Source: Ktedonobacter robiniae (GTDB lineage: Bacteria; Chloroflexota; Ktedonobacteria; Ktedonobacterales; Ktedonobacteraceae). Taken from it: DNA of 64,000 nt. Position numbers and translations under genes: made by a program. The stretch spans positions 3,478,001 to 3,542,000 of the forward strand of contig NZ_BNJG01000001.1 of NCBI RefSeq assembly GCF_016587375.1. Reading direction: 5' to 3'. Under the pieces are notes generated by a model. That model was not told the DNA's origin and did no database searches. It saw nothing but the letters and a program-made list of their open reading frames with translations. This document shows positions 49,226-57,260 of the stretch, piece after piece; the first letter of the stretch is position 1; every line of letters starts with the position of its first letter.

Positions 49226-50510
49226 CAGAGGCCAGGATTTTCTCGCGAGCGGGTTTGTGAGGGAATGACAGCCTCACGGGATGGACTACCGGCAGATGAA
49301 CCCTGCGCTCCCCATCCTCTACTCCCTCCGACCCGAAGGCATCAGGAGCTGCTTTTCTGATGATGTTATAGGACCCGTTGCAATCGGCGTGAATGAGTTG
49401 GCCATTGGATGCCCGATAGAGCCTCCGTGTGATCCGTTTGCCGCTGAAAACAGGCGCATGCTCCTGGCTTTGCTGGTAGATCGGCAAAGGATCGCGATCC
49501 AGGAAACTGGCCTTGCTGGTGTAGCTTTCTTCGGTGAGGATCACCTGGATGCCTTTTTGCTCAGCTTTGTAGGTGAGCATCTGGATGAACTGGGCATGAG
49601 GCACCTGAACAAAGTTCTGATTTGTCCGTTTCCCCAGGTTGATCTCCTGTTTCCAGCCCACGTTGCGACCAATCACGAGCGTTCCGATCCCCTCAGCCAC
49701 CAGCACATCAATCACAAAACGCGAGATGGTGTGCAGATCATGCTCAATCCGCCGATTGCGCCAGAGAGTCAAGCGCTCCATGCGCCGCGTGTTTCCAGGA
49801 CGACCAAGAGCTTGTTGGAGTTCTGCTCGCCGCTTGTTGTAGAACTGATTCGTACTTTTCAGACCGCGCCCGTTAACGACGACCGGGACAAAACCCGGTT
49901 TATTTGAAGTTAGTGCGATCAGATTTTCCAGACCAGGATCGATGCCAGCGATGAGCGCGGGATCGACGGCGGAGCGGCTCGGCTCCTGTTCATAAATGAT
50001 CTCAACGACGACAAAACCGTGTTTGGGAACCACACGGACCTGAGTGATCGCCTTGGGATCTTGTTGGGTTTTGATCTGAATGCCCAGTCCCGAAGGCTGA
50101 ATGAGGTGTCGTCCAAGGGTCCGTTTGCTGCGGCTTACGGCCTGCATCGTGTAGATGAGTACGTTGCGGCCTGTCGTTTTGTGCTTGTATTTGGGGAATT
50201 GGGGGCGTCGGCGAAATTTTGAGGGATCGCGCTTGTAGGCATCGAGCGCTTCAAAGAAGGATTTCCAGTTGCGTTCGAGCAGCAGCAATACCTGTTGGGC
50301 CACTTTCGCAGGCAGTGCTTTGTACGCTTCATGCGACTGCATCCGCCGATCCATTTCATTGTAGTTGAGGTGTTTTCCCTCAAAGATGAAGGCCTGACGG
50401 ATCTCATACAGCGCCGTATTGTAGAGATTTTTGGAAGCAAAACAGGCCGCGTCAAGCGTGGCATAGCGTGGATCACTCCGAAGAATGATGTGCTTTTCAA
50501 CCAGGTGCAC
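49212..50510 (-). CDS. tnpB: TnpB RNA-guided nuclease of IS607 element
   Basis: About 432 residues, RuvC-type nuclease ancestral to Cas12. The catalytic triad regions are AGIDPGLENLIAL (Asp), ILTEESYTSKAS (Glu) and LIHADCNGSYNI (Asp). The zinc-finger stretch between the last two lacks the usual CxxC pairs (SFLDRDPLPIYQQSQEHAPV), a variant seen in part of the family. The helical N-terminal domain and Arg-rich bridge look complete. The ORF opens to 50858, but GTG at 50510 behind GGAG, nested in the tnpA end, is the probable start. In IS elements it promotes retention by cutting the donor site with a guide from the element end. Confidence 0.88.
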   Translation of the reverse strand: MHLVEKHIILRSDPRYATLDAACFASKNLYNTALYEIRQAFIFEGKHLNYNEMDRRMQSHEAYKALPAKVAQQVLLLLERNWKSFFEALDAYKRDPSKFRRRPQFPKYKHKTTGRNVLIYTMQAVSRSKRTLGRHLIQPSGLGIQIKTQQDPKAITQVRVVPKHGFVVVEIIYEQEPSRSAVDPALIAGIDPGLENLIALTSNKPGFVPVVVNGRGLKSTNQFYNKRRAELQQALGRPGNTRRMERLTLWRNRRIEHDLHTISRFVIDVLVAEGIGTLVIGRNVGWKQEINLGKRTNQNFVQVPHAQFIQMLTYKAEQKGIQVILTEESYTSKASFLDRDPLPIYQQSQEHAPVFSGKRITRRLYRASNGQLIHADCNGSYNIIRKAAPDAFGSEGVEDGERRVHLPVVHPVRLSFPHKPAREKILASVRIR

Positions 50511-51084
50511 GGTCGGCCTCCAATTCCTGCACAAGACGCTCTGTTTTGCGTTTGGCACGCCGTTGCCCATAGAGCCGGGCGCAGAACGAGTACACGATGC
50601 TGGTGAGGTCTGAGAGCAGGTCTTCTGTGCCATTGTCGGCCTGATTGACGACCTCGATCTCACGCCCATAGGTTTGAAGCAGGGTCTCGATGTAACGGAA
50701 CCCGAAGCGGGTCCCCCGGTCCTTGTGTTCAATGACGATACGGCCCACACTTGGATCGGCCAAGAGAGCCAGAAACTTCGGCCGATTGTCATTGACGCCA
50801 GAGCCAATTTCCTTGACAACTTTGCCCACTTGATAGCCACGGGCAGCGCAGTAGGCAACCAACCGCTCAGCTTGACTGTCCAGGTTGGTCTTGTTTTCTG
50901 CGGAAGACACCCGCGTGTAGACCACGGTTTGAGGCTTCGATGAGGGGACTGACACCCTGGTTGGCTCGTCGATGAGAATCGTGTGAGCCCCTACGCGCCG
51001 CCCCTGGATTTTCCCGTCCCGGAACCAACGCCAGGCTGTCTCATAGCGGACCCCTTGTTGTTTCGCGTAATCACTGAGTTTCAT
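50497..51084 (-). CDS. tnpA: IS607 serine-recombinase transposase TnpA
   Basis: About 195 residues. The N-terminal MerR-like helix-turn-helix (MKLSDYAKQQGVRYETAWRW, FRDGKIQGRR) precedes the serine recombinase catalytic domain (VVYTRVSSAENKTNLDSQAE, with the nucleophile Ser in YTRVSS, and IVIEHKDRGTRFGFRYIETL). IS607 TnpA has the DNA-binding domain first, unlike resolvases. ATG at 51084 was chosen over 51090. It looks intact, so the element may still move. Confidence 0.9.
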   Translation of the reverse strand: MKLSDYAKQQGVRYETAWRWFRDGKIQGRRVGAHTILIDEPTRVSVPSSKPQTVVYTRVSSAENKTNLDSQAERLVAYCAARGYQVGKVVKEIGSGVNDNRPKFLALLADPSVGRIVIEHKDRGTRFGFRYIETLLQTYGREIEVVNQADNGTEDLLSDLTSIVYSFCARLYGQRRAKRKTERLVQELEADRAPG

Positions 51085-51184
51085 GCTCAAATCATACTAT
51101 GCTACTCAATGATTGTCAAGAATTCGCTATACTTTCAAAGATCGGTTTCAATACTCTCCCGCATACATAACGGGGGATGCTTCT

Positions 51185-51340
51185 TTCATCAGCACTCGAT
51201 TTCGACTTATACATGAGGATGTCATTGCGATCGACAAACACCTTCTCAATGGGGATCAAGGCCAGGGGCGACCGGTGGTTCGTCTGGTTCCTCCTTTTCT
51301 GTCCTTTACTTGCCTTCTCTTCAGGCGTCAGGATCACCAA
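51185..51340 (-). pseudogene. serine recombinase tail relic 9
   Basis: Reads KGQKRRNQTNHRSPLALIPI, then EKVFVDRNDILMYKSKSSAD, a diverged form of the RNRRATNHRSHLALIPIDKL block. Flanks are lost: an IS607 element lies downstream and an SDR fragment upstream. Confidence 0.55.
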
Positions 51341-51360
51341 AGGAAGAAGGTTCAGTGCTT

Positions 51361-51534
51361 TTACGTGCGCCTGGCTCGCACTACCACTCCATTGACCTTC
51401 TGGAGAAACTCATGCTGCGAAGCTGGAGCAATCGCCACATTCGACGGCTGCTCCAGCTTCGCAGCGTGAACTAATGCCTTGCTAAGCTCGCGATTCTCGC
51501 CAGTTACCAACGCAACTGATCCGTGAATAGCCAT
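51361..51534 (-). pseudogene. short-chain dehydrogenase N-terminal fragment
   Basis: Starts MAIHGSVALVTGENRELSKA, recognisable as the SDR beginning (usual VTGANRGLGKA), with the nucleotide-binding Gly residues already lost (GENRELS). After ~40 residues it runs into a 17-bp palindrome and unrelated sequence. Inactive. Confidence 0.6.
51414..51465. repeat. 17-bp perfect palindrome, 18-base loop
   Basis: GCTGCGAAGCTGGAGCA (51414-51430) pairs with 51449-51465 without mismatch. It lies inside the SDR fragment, so it probably arose by an inverted duplication or insertion that broke the gene. Confidence 0.65.
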
Positions 51535-51589
51535 TGGTCGTTTCCGTTCGATCAGGAGAAATCGCTGTTCGCCAGCTCTTGTCTTTCCC

Positions 51590-52230
51590 TCACTGTTCAC
51601 TTTTCTCAAAAGAGCGGAAGAGGGCAACCACCTCACGCGTTGTGAGAATGGCATGAGCAAACGTCGGTCCGTTGATCTCATGCGCTGCATGCATAGCTTC
51701 TTGGCTAGAAGCTGCGGTCGCATCTGTGACCAGGGTCACATGGTACCCGAGTTCCATGCCAAAGCGACCGGTCGCTTCGATACAGGTGTTGGCGATCATG
51801 CCAATGAGCACCAGGCGTTGGATGCCATGTTGCTTGAGCTGTAGATCCAGGTCCGTGTTGGCAAAACCGTTTTGCGCCCAATGCTCTTTGATCACAATGT
51901 CGCCTTTATGAACGGGAAAATTGGGATGGAATTCTCCCCCCAGCTTCCTTTGGCAAACGGCTCACGTTTCATTGAGGCAAGTTGGCTCGGTGAGGGATAC
52001 TTCCAGGTCGTGTAATCGCCTGGCTCCCAGCGATGATGAGGCACGAAGAAAATGGGAATGTTGGCGTGTCGCGCTGTGCTCACCATCTCGCGCAAATGCG
52101 TCAGGAGATCCACGGACTCGGCAACCTCTTTGAAAAGAGGATACAATTTGCCTCCGGGCGAAAGAAAGTCGTTATAAGGATCAACAAACAACAATGCTGT
52201 CTGACTTCTTTGGTTCTCTTCGAGAGACAT
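51590..52230 (-). pseudogene. isochorismatase-family hydrolase, frameshifted at a G run
   Basis: Two overlapping frames make one cysteine hydrolase of ~213 residues. The first has ALLFVDPYNDFLSPGGKLYP (catalytic Asp); the second has IVIKEHWAQNGFANTDLD (Lys) and MIANTCIEATGRFGMELGYH (nucleophile Cys). The frame breaks at a run of six G on the coding strand (51936-51941); one more G would restore ...GGEFHPNFPVHKGDIVIKEHW. This is either a true mutation or a homopolymer sequencing error. With the correct frame all catalytic residues are present. The start MSLEENQRSQTALL at 52230 follows GGAGGAAAAAC. Confidence 0.75.
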
Positions 52231-52295
52231 GTTTTTCCTCCAATCAGGTGAGATCTTCTTCAGAATCTTACGAGTAATGCTTGTGTACTGATGAG

Positions 52296-52540
52296 CTAGC
52301 GGTTGGCACGTGCGGCGCAGGTAATGCTCTCGGCAAACAAGGGTGTTTCGCGCCGATTGTGATCCGAAGAGATCGACTGCCGAGCACGCGCAGCCTCCTT
52401 AAACGTCATCCCTTGTTCCTGGACTTCATCCAGGAACTCCTGCGTGGGATGGGAGGTCACGGTATTAGTATATTCACAGTGTTGCGCATCGATGGCTTTC
52501 GTGCGGAGCTCCCATCTTTTAGGCATTGATCGACATGCGG
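52296..52540 (-). pseudogene. unidentified gene remnant, possibly SRPBCC-like
   Basis: Reads WELRTKAIDAQHCEYTNTVT, SHPTQEFLDEVQEQGMTFKE, and AARARQSISSDHNRRETPLF, ending AESITCAARANR. The pattern (CEYTN-V, FEEAA-ARQ, HNRRETPLFA-SI) recalls the C-terminal half of SRPBCC-family proteins, but I am not certain. The open frame to 52730 has no credible start, and nothing can be read confidently in 52541-53005 apart from the MarR promoter region. Confidence 0.35.
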
Positions 52541-53005
52541 CACCCGTCATCAGTCGTCGTAGAAGCTGCGGTGATGTGGTCCGGTGAACACCCAGGAGGC
52601 GATATCGACGTTCTCGATGGGAATATTCAGGGAGTGATTTTTGTATGACTTTCAAGAGAGTCCTCTGTTCCCCAGGAAGGAAGACGCATGTGACAATCAT
52701 GTAGTGGCACACGCATCCTGATACGAACACTCATTCTCCCTTCTCCAGGATAATCAGAGGACCAACCGGCTGAGAGGAAGTATAGATCTGTATCCCTTCC
52801 CGCAGGTCATCACCCCAGTGCATCGCCATGAGGTGAATATCCCGTCTTGTTCTTCGTTGGCTTCTTATTCCTCGTTTCTTCCTGGAGCCCGTTGCTCTAC
52901 CTTCGCAATCTGCTCCGAATGCATCTTGCTTGCCAACGTGTCATCCTCCTTGACAGAAGTATCAAAATTGGTTTATACTTCAACTATCAAAGGCAGAGGT
53001 GAAGC

Positions 53006-53443
53006 ATGAAGCATGAACTCAATCTTGGTGTACGGACATGGCTGCATCTTAACCGTGTCAGGTTTAAGGTAGAAAAACACCTTATAAGACATCTGGAACA
53101 CTATGACCTCACACCTGCGCAATTCGCGGTGCTGGCCCATCTCCAGGCGTTTCCTGATATCTCGCAGCAAAGATTGGCCGATCTGCTGTTTGTAACGAAA
53201 GGAAACATTGTCGGACTGCTCAACCGTTTGGAGGGTCGTGGTTTCGTCCAGCGACGGTCTGACCCGGAGGATGGCCGCATGCATGTGGTCTCTTTGACGG
53301 AACGGGGGAGCGCACTTGCCGCACAGGTGGTCCCAGAGCAGGAGAAGTTGGTTGCTGAGTATATGGCGTTCATCACGCCCGAAGATCAACGTGACCTTCA
53401 TCAATTGTTACACACCCTTGATCGGAATCTAGAGCCCGACTAA
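53006..53443 (+). CDS. MarR-family transcriptional regulator
   Basis: A 145-residue winged-helix dimer. Helix 1 is LHLNRVRFKVEKHLIRHLEH; DNA-binding is LTPAQFAVLAHLQAFPDISQ, then QRLADLLFVTKGNIVGLLNR; the wing is GFVQRRSDPEDGRMHVVSLT. AGAGGTGA precedes the ATG. An operator-like palindrome lies after its end (53455-53480), in front of the LUD-domain gene, and a GTTTATA half-site lies about 30 bases before its start. It probably controls the following redox genes and itself. Confidence 0.88.
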   Translation: MKHELNLGVRTWLHLNRVRFKVEKHLIRHLEHYDLTPAQFAVLAHLQAFPDISQQRLADLLFVTKGNIVGLLNRLEGRGFVQRRSDPEDGRMHVVSLTERGSALAAQVVPEQEKLVAEYMAFITPEDQRDLHQLLHTLDRNLEPD

Positions 53444-53454
53444 GTTTTTTTTGC

Positions 53455-53480
53455 AAATTAGTTTAACTATAAACGAATTT
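53455..53480. promoter_or_regulatory. MarR-type palindromic operator
   Basis: AAATTAGTTTA and TAAACGAATTT are inverted arms with one mismatch around ACTA. It is placed between the MarR gene and the LUD-domain gene, about 115 bases before the latter. Confidence 0.6.
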
Positions 53481-53593
53481 AGCAAAAAAAACTGTGTATC
53501 CAGTGCTAACTGAACAGAAAGAACGTCTGGAGCAAAGAGAAACTTTCCCTGGGAAAAGGTCCTTTGTTACTGATTGGTAAAGGAGTTAGAGAC

Positions 53594-54229
53594 ATGGGCA
53601 AATCTCAATTGATACCGAATACAGAATTTAGTTATCTTGCACCTCGTGAGCGCGTGGTGAAAACCGCCGAGGCCCTCATTGCCAATGGTATGCAGACCTT
53701 TGTGGTCGCTAACACCGAGGAGGCACGCAAGAAGGTTTTCGAGCTGATCCCCAGTGGCGCTGAGGTTTTCAATGCAACATCTCACACCCTTGACCAGATC
53801 GGAGTCGCTGCTGAGGTCGAATCATCCGGTCGCTATGATGCCGTGCGCAATCGCCTGATTGAGCTCGATCAGGAGGGACAGAAGCGTGCTAAGCGTCAGT
53901 TGGGTGCGGCCCCTGAAGTACTTGTTGCCAGTGTCCACGCTATCACAGAGCAAGGTCAGTTGATGATTGCGTCAATGAGCGGAAGCCAACTGGGAGCTGG
54001 CGTGTCTGGCGCCGCGAAAGTTATCTACGTGGTCGGTACACAGAAGCTGGTTGCAAACCTCAACGAGGGCATCCGTCGCATTTATGAATACACGCTGCCA
54101 CTTGAAGATGAGCGGGCTTTCAATGCCTATGGCGTCAATAGCGCGGTGAACAAACTGCTGATCATCAATCGGGAAATTTTCCCCGGGCGCATTTCTATCA
54201 TTCTGGTCAATGAGAACCTTGGCTTCTAG
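53594..54229 (+). CDS. LUD-domain protein (LutC-like)
   Basis: About 211 residues with the LUD/LutC fold: AEALIANGMQTFVVANTEEA, ELIPSGAEVFNATSHTLDQIG, ASVHAITEQGQLMIASMSGS, KVIYVVGTQKLVANLNEGIR. LutC is one subunit of the LutABC lactate oxidation complex; stand-alone LUD proteins like this one lack the LutA/B iron-sulphur partners and have no assigned reaction. The start at 53594 follows AAAGGAG. It lies behind the MarR operator. Confidence 0.8.
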   Translation: MGKSQLIPNTEFSYLAPRERVVKTAEALIANGMQTFVVANTEEARKKVFELIPSGAEVFNATSHTLDQIGVAAEVESSGRYDAVRNRLIELDQEGQKRAKRQLGAAPEVLVASVHAITEQGQLMIASMSGSQLGAGVSGAAKVIYVVGTQKLVANLNEGIRRIYEYTLPLEDERAFNAYGVNSAVNKLLIINREIFPGRISIILVNENLGF

Positions 54230-54276
54230 ATCCATCTAGCACAGCCCTGTTTAACCTATTATCTCTATATACTGTT

Positions 54277-54300
54277 GACATGTCGTACTTATGACATGTC
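54277..54300. promoter_or_regulatory. tandem GACATGTC palindromes
   Basis: GACATGTC occurs at 54277-54284 and 54293-54300, 16 bp apart. Each is self-complementary. It lies about 100 bases before the NADP-binding gene, a plausible regulator site. Confidence 0.45.
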
Positions 54301-54394
54301 GACAGCTTATAGCGATCCAATGAAGGCGCCCGGCGCCCAATGAGGAGGTCTGCGATATGCTTGACAATGAAATGGCTACCGGAGGGATCTATCG

Positions 54395-55060
54395 ATGACA
54401 GCTATCGCTCTGCCGCATACGCGGCTGCCACAGATCGCCGTGCTCGGGGCGGGTCACGTCGGCCCGGTCATTGCACGAGTCGCGATAGAGGCAGGCTACA
54501 ACGTATCGATCGCGGCTTCGGGTGACCCTGAGAAGATCGAGCTGATCGCGCAGGTGCTGGCCCCAGGGGCCAAGCCACGACGGGCAGCAGATGCTGTCGA
54601 GGAGGCGGGCATTGTCGTTCTGGCGATTCCGCTTCACAAATTCACGACGCTGGATCCTGACTTGCTGGATGGCAAACTTGTTGTCGACGTGATGAACTAC
54701 TGGCCGCCTGTCGACGGCGTGCAGGAGATGTTCGAGGATCACCGATACGGCAGCAGCGAGATCGTCCAACGCCGACTCGCGAGGTCAACAGTTGTTAAGA
54801 CCCTCAATCACATTGGCTACCACGAGATCGAAGGCGAACGCCGACCAAAGGGCTCGCCGGAACGCCGCGCGCTCGGGGTTGCTGGCGACGATCCACATGC
54901 GGTGGACATGGTGGCGGAATTCATTGAGCACATTGGCTACGACGCTGTGCAGTTCGACCATCTGAGCGCAGGTCGCCTGCTCGAACCAGGAGGCCCTGTC
55001 TTTGGGGCGTCGTTGCACCGAACCGAGTTAGAGCTGGCTGTCCGCGCCCAGATAGTGTAG
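54395..55060 (+). CDS. NADP-binding oxidoreductase, F420-reductase-like
   Basis: A 221-residue Rossmann protein. It has IAVLGAGHVGPVIARVAIEA, a dinucleotide site with SGDPEKIE, and IVVLAIPLHKFTTLDPDLLD. The C-terminal helical part contains TVVKTLNHIGYHEIEGERRP and GDDPHAVDMVAEFIEHIGYD. This is the fold of NADPH:F420 oxidoreductase and related 6-phosphogluconate-dehydrogenase-like proteins. The LLM flavin/F420 enzyme encoded next door would suit that role. GGAGGG precedes the ATG. Confidence 0.82.
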   Translation: MTAIALPHTRLPQIAVLGAGHVGPVIARVAIEAGYNVSIAASGDPEKIELIAQVLAPGAKPRRAADAVEEAGIVVLAIPLHKFTTLDPDLLDGKLVVDVMNYWPPVDGVQEMFEDHRYGSSEIVQRRLARSTVVKTLNHIGYHEIEGERRPKGSPERRALGVAGDDPHAVDMVAEFIEHIGYDAVQFDHLSAGRLLEPGGPVFGASLHRTELELAVRAQIV

Positions 55061-55116
55061 GCCAGCATTGGCACGCTCAGATCCATACCATCAGATACTA
55101 GAAGGAAAACATAGAC

Positions 55117-56204
55117 ATGACAGAAATGCCGTCCAGTATTGCACCCGTGCAGTTTCCGTTTACCTTTGGCCTCGACACCTTCGGCGATTTCATAAACGAC
55201 GAGGAGGACCGCACACTCTCGCACGCTCAGATAATCCGGCACCTCGTCGAACATGGGGTTCTTGCTGACCAGGTTGGCCTGGATTTCTTCGGGATTGGCG
55301 AACACCACACCGATGATTTTCCTCTGTCGGCTGGCGACGTGGTGCTCGGCGCAGTCGCTGCGCTCACTTCCCACATCCATCTCGGGTCAGCCGTCACGGT
55401 ATTGAGCTCGGACGATCCAGTCCGGGTGTTTCAGCGCTACTCCACGCTCAATGCCGTCTCCAGCGGGCGGGCAGAGGTCATCCTTGGACGAGGTTCCAGC
55501 ATCGACTCGTTTCCTCTCTTCGGCTACGATCTTGCCGACTACGAGGAACTCTTCGAGGAGAAGGCCAGCCTCTTCGCTGAGATCGTCAAGGGCGGTCCCG
55601 TCACCTGGGAGGGCAAGACCCGCGCGCCGCTCTATAACCAGGATATTGTGCCGCACACCGAATTCGAACCGTTTCCGGTGTGGATCGGTGTCGGCGGAAG
55701 CCCTCAGTCGGTTATCCGCGCCGCACGTCTTGGCTTTCGGCTGATGCTCGCTATCATCGGCGGATCTCCGTTGCGCTTCGTGCCTTTCTCACAACTGTTC
55801 CAGCAGGCCCTGGAGCATTTCGGACGCGCTCCGTTGCCGGTGGGCGTGCACTCGCCGGGCCATGTCGCCGCAACCGACGAGCAGGCCCGCGAAGAGTTCT
55901 GGCCGCGCTACCTGGAGGTCATCACCAGATACAGCAGGATCCGCGGATTCGCCATTCCGACCAGGGAATCTTTTCTTCGTGAGGTTGGGCCGGGGGAGCG
56001 CTCTACGTGGGGTCGCCAGAGACCGTCGCTCAGAAAATTGCAGCCAATCTCACCGCGCTCGGCGCGAGCCACTTCGACCTGAAATACGGGATGGGAGGTC
56101 TCACGCAACAAGCCCTCATGACCAATATCGAGCTTTACGGCACACAAGTGGTCCCCCGCGTTCGCGAACTCCTGGTGGAAGCGCAATGTTATCGTTCTCA
56201 CTGA
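55117..56204 (+). pseudogene. LLM-class flavin/F420-dependent oxidoreductase, frameshifted at a G run
   Basis: A luciferase-like monooxygenase fold of ~362 residues over two frames. The first has FGLDTFGDFINDEEDRTLSH, DFFGIGEHHTDDFPLSAGDV, LGSAVTVLSSDDPVRVFQRY and VWIGVGGSPQSVIRAARLGF. After a run of five G (55992-55996) the frame drifts; an added G gives GGALYVGSPETVAQKIAANL, then LGASHFDLKYGMGG to a stop at 56204. Everything else looks intact, so this may be a sequencing indel rather than a dead gene. The EEH and Gly-rich flavin-binding stretches are typical of LLM enzymes. It forms an operon with the NADP-binding gene. Confidence 0.82.
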
Positions 56205-56221
56205 CACTACCATGCTATGTT

Positions 56222-56803
56222 TTAAGGCATCGGACGTTGAGCAACCTCCTTCCGCCAGGTGGGATTGGCCTTGATCGCGGTAGCGCTTTGATTGGAGTAA
56301 CGCTTTGTGTCTTCACGCACACTTTTGTTGTACGATTCCCAATCATCAAGATGTCCAATAAGCAGGTGATGGGTACGGCCCTTGATTTCGCACAGAGTGA
56401 TCAAGTTATTCGGGTCAAGTTCGAGTTCCGGGTAGAGATGGAAGGGTTTGATATGGTGAACCTGTAATCCCTTTCCCCGGTGACCACAAACCACACAGGC
56501 TGGCTCGTGGCTGAGATGCTCATGAGCTACTCTGGGCCATTCGGGGCTGCGAGCTTTGCCATACTGATTAGCAATTCTGGCACCAGGGTCTTTTTGCCAG
56601 GATGGAATGCGTCCATTTACCTTCGGAATATCTTTCTTTTTGATCGGAGTATGTTTCCGTGCTGGAGCATGACCCCTGGCAGCGCTACCACCTCGTCTAC
56701 GCCGGGTATGTTGTCCAATATTAATAAAGGCGAGTACAAAAATTAGAAGCACAACGATCACTAGCGCAGCTGCTAGAAATGGATCCCCTACCGAAATGTG
56801 CAT
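56222..56803 (-). CDS. membrane-anchored HNH nuclease-domain protein
   Basis: 193 residues. One N-terminal membrane helix (AAALVIVVLLIFVLAFINIG) is followed by a basic linker rich in Arg/Lys (QHTRRRRGGSAARG), then an HNH domain. The domain has CVVCG as the first zinc knuckle half, LQVHHIKPFHLYPELELDPN with the His-His core, and LITLCE with the third element. The His-Asn-His spacing fits a nuclease, but a membrane anchor on an HNH domain is unusual. Convergent with the LLM gene. It could act on incoming DNA at the membrane, or be a metal-binding domain reused for another role. Confidence 0.75.
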   Translation of the reverse strand: MHISVGDPFLAAALVIVVLLIFVLAFINIGQHTRRRRGGSAARGHAPARKHTPIKKKDIPKVNGRIPSWQKDPGARIANQYGKARSPEWPRVAHEHLSHEPACVVCGHRGKGLQVHHIKPFHLYPELELDPNNLITLCEIKGRTHHLLIGHLDDWESYNKSVREDTKRYSNQSATAIKANPTWRKEVAQRPMP

Positions 56804-57057
56804 ATTTTCTCTTTCTCAGCTATGAGCAAAAACGTTCAAAGTATGCTTGCTAAAAATGTTCTCTGCTGATAAGTTCGTGACACTCCACGTCCTGTAAACG
56901 GGGCGGGCTTCTAAGCCACGTCACCTGTTTGGCCTGTCTCCCAGGAGACAGTCTCCGCGAGACGTGGTTGAGCCGGTTCCTTGCTTAGACAACGTTGGGG
57001 CGTGTCTGCCCGACTACTCCTTGGCCTGGACACGCCAGGACGGAGATACGTGAAGGA

Positions 57058-57109
57058 TTCTTGTGGTTTTCGTCTGTTCTTATGCCAGCACAGACGAAAA
57101 CCACAAGAA
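57058..57109. repeat. 20-bp perfect palindrome, 12-base loop
   Basis: TTCTTGTGGTTTTCGTCTGT (57058-57077) pairs perfectly with 57090-57109. No protein-coding context. Confidence 0.7.
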
Positions 57110-57181
57110 TGGGATCGCCCACCAATGTGCAAGTGAGTGCTCAAAGGCATGCATTGCCAAGAGCACAGGCCCGGAAGGGTT

Positions 57182-57223
57182 GCACAAGAGGAAGGATGCA
57201 GATTTGCATTCTTCCTCTTGTGC
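57182..57223. repeat. 19-bp palindrome with one mismatch, 4-base loop
   Basis: GCACAAGAGGAAGGATGCA (57182-57200) pairs with 57205-57223 except at one position. On the minus strand it lies ~40 bases after the M20 peptidase stop codon. Confidence 0.65.
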
Positions 57224-57260
57224 TTGGAAAAATGAACGCTTGCGCTCTTTTTGTCTTCTC

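Larger units (their letters stand above)
49212..51084 (-). mobile_element. IS607-type element (TnpA + TnpB)
   Basis: Serine-recombinase TnpA followed by RNA-guided nuclease TnpB, overlapping by 14 bases, is the IS607 arrangement. IS607 elements have no long inverted repeats or target duplication, so the exact ends cannot be fixed by eye. The left end lies near the convergent nucleotidyltransferase stop and the right end before ~51185, where a recombinase relic begins. The guide-type RNA is expected over the tnpB 3' end. Confidence 0.8.
56804..57260. other. intergenic with two long hairpins
   Basis: Apart from the hairpins at 57058-57109 and 57182-57223 no gene is recognisable. The latter lies just after the M20 peptidase stop (minus strand) and may double as its terminator. 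Confidence 0.4.

Noticed and set aside
49212..50858. 548-residue version of TnpB
   Set aside because: The first ~116 residues are the out-of-frame reading of the tnpA gene; GTG 50510 behind GGAG gives a normal TnpB length.
52737..52840. minus-strand tail reading AMHWGDDLREGIQIYTSSQP to a stop
   Set aside because: Could be the end of a lost gene, but there is no recognisable family and no upstream coding sequence.
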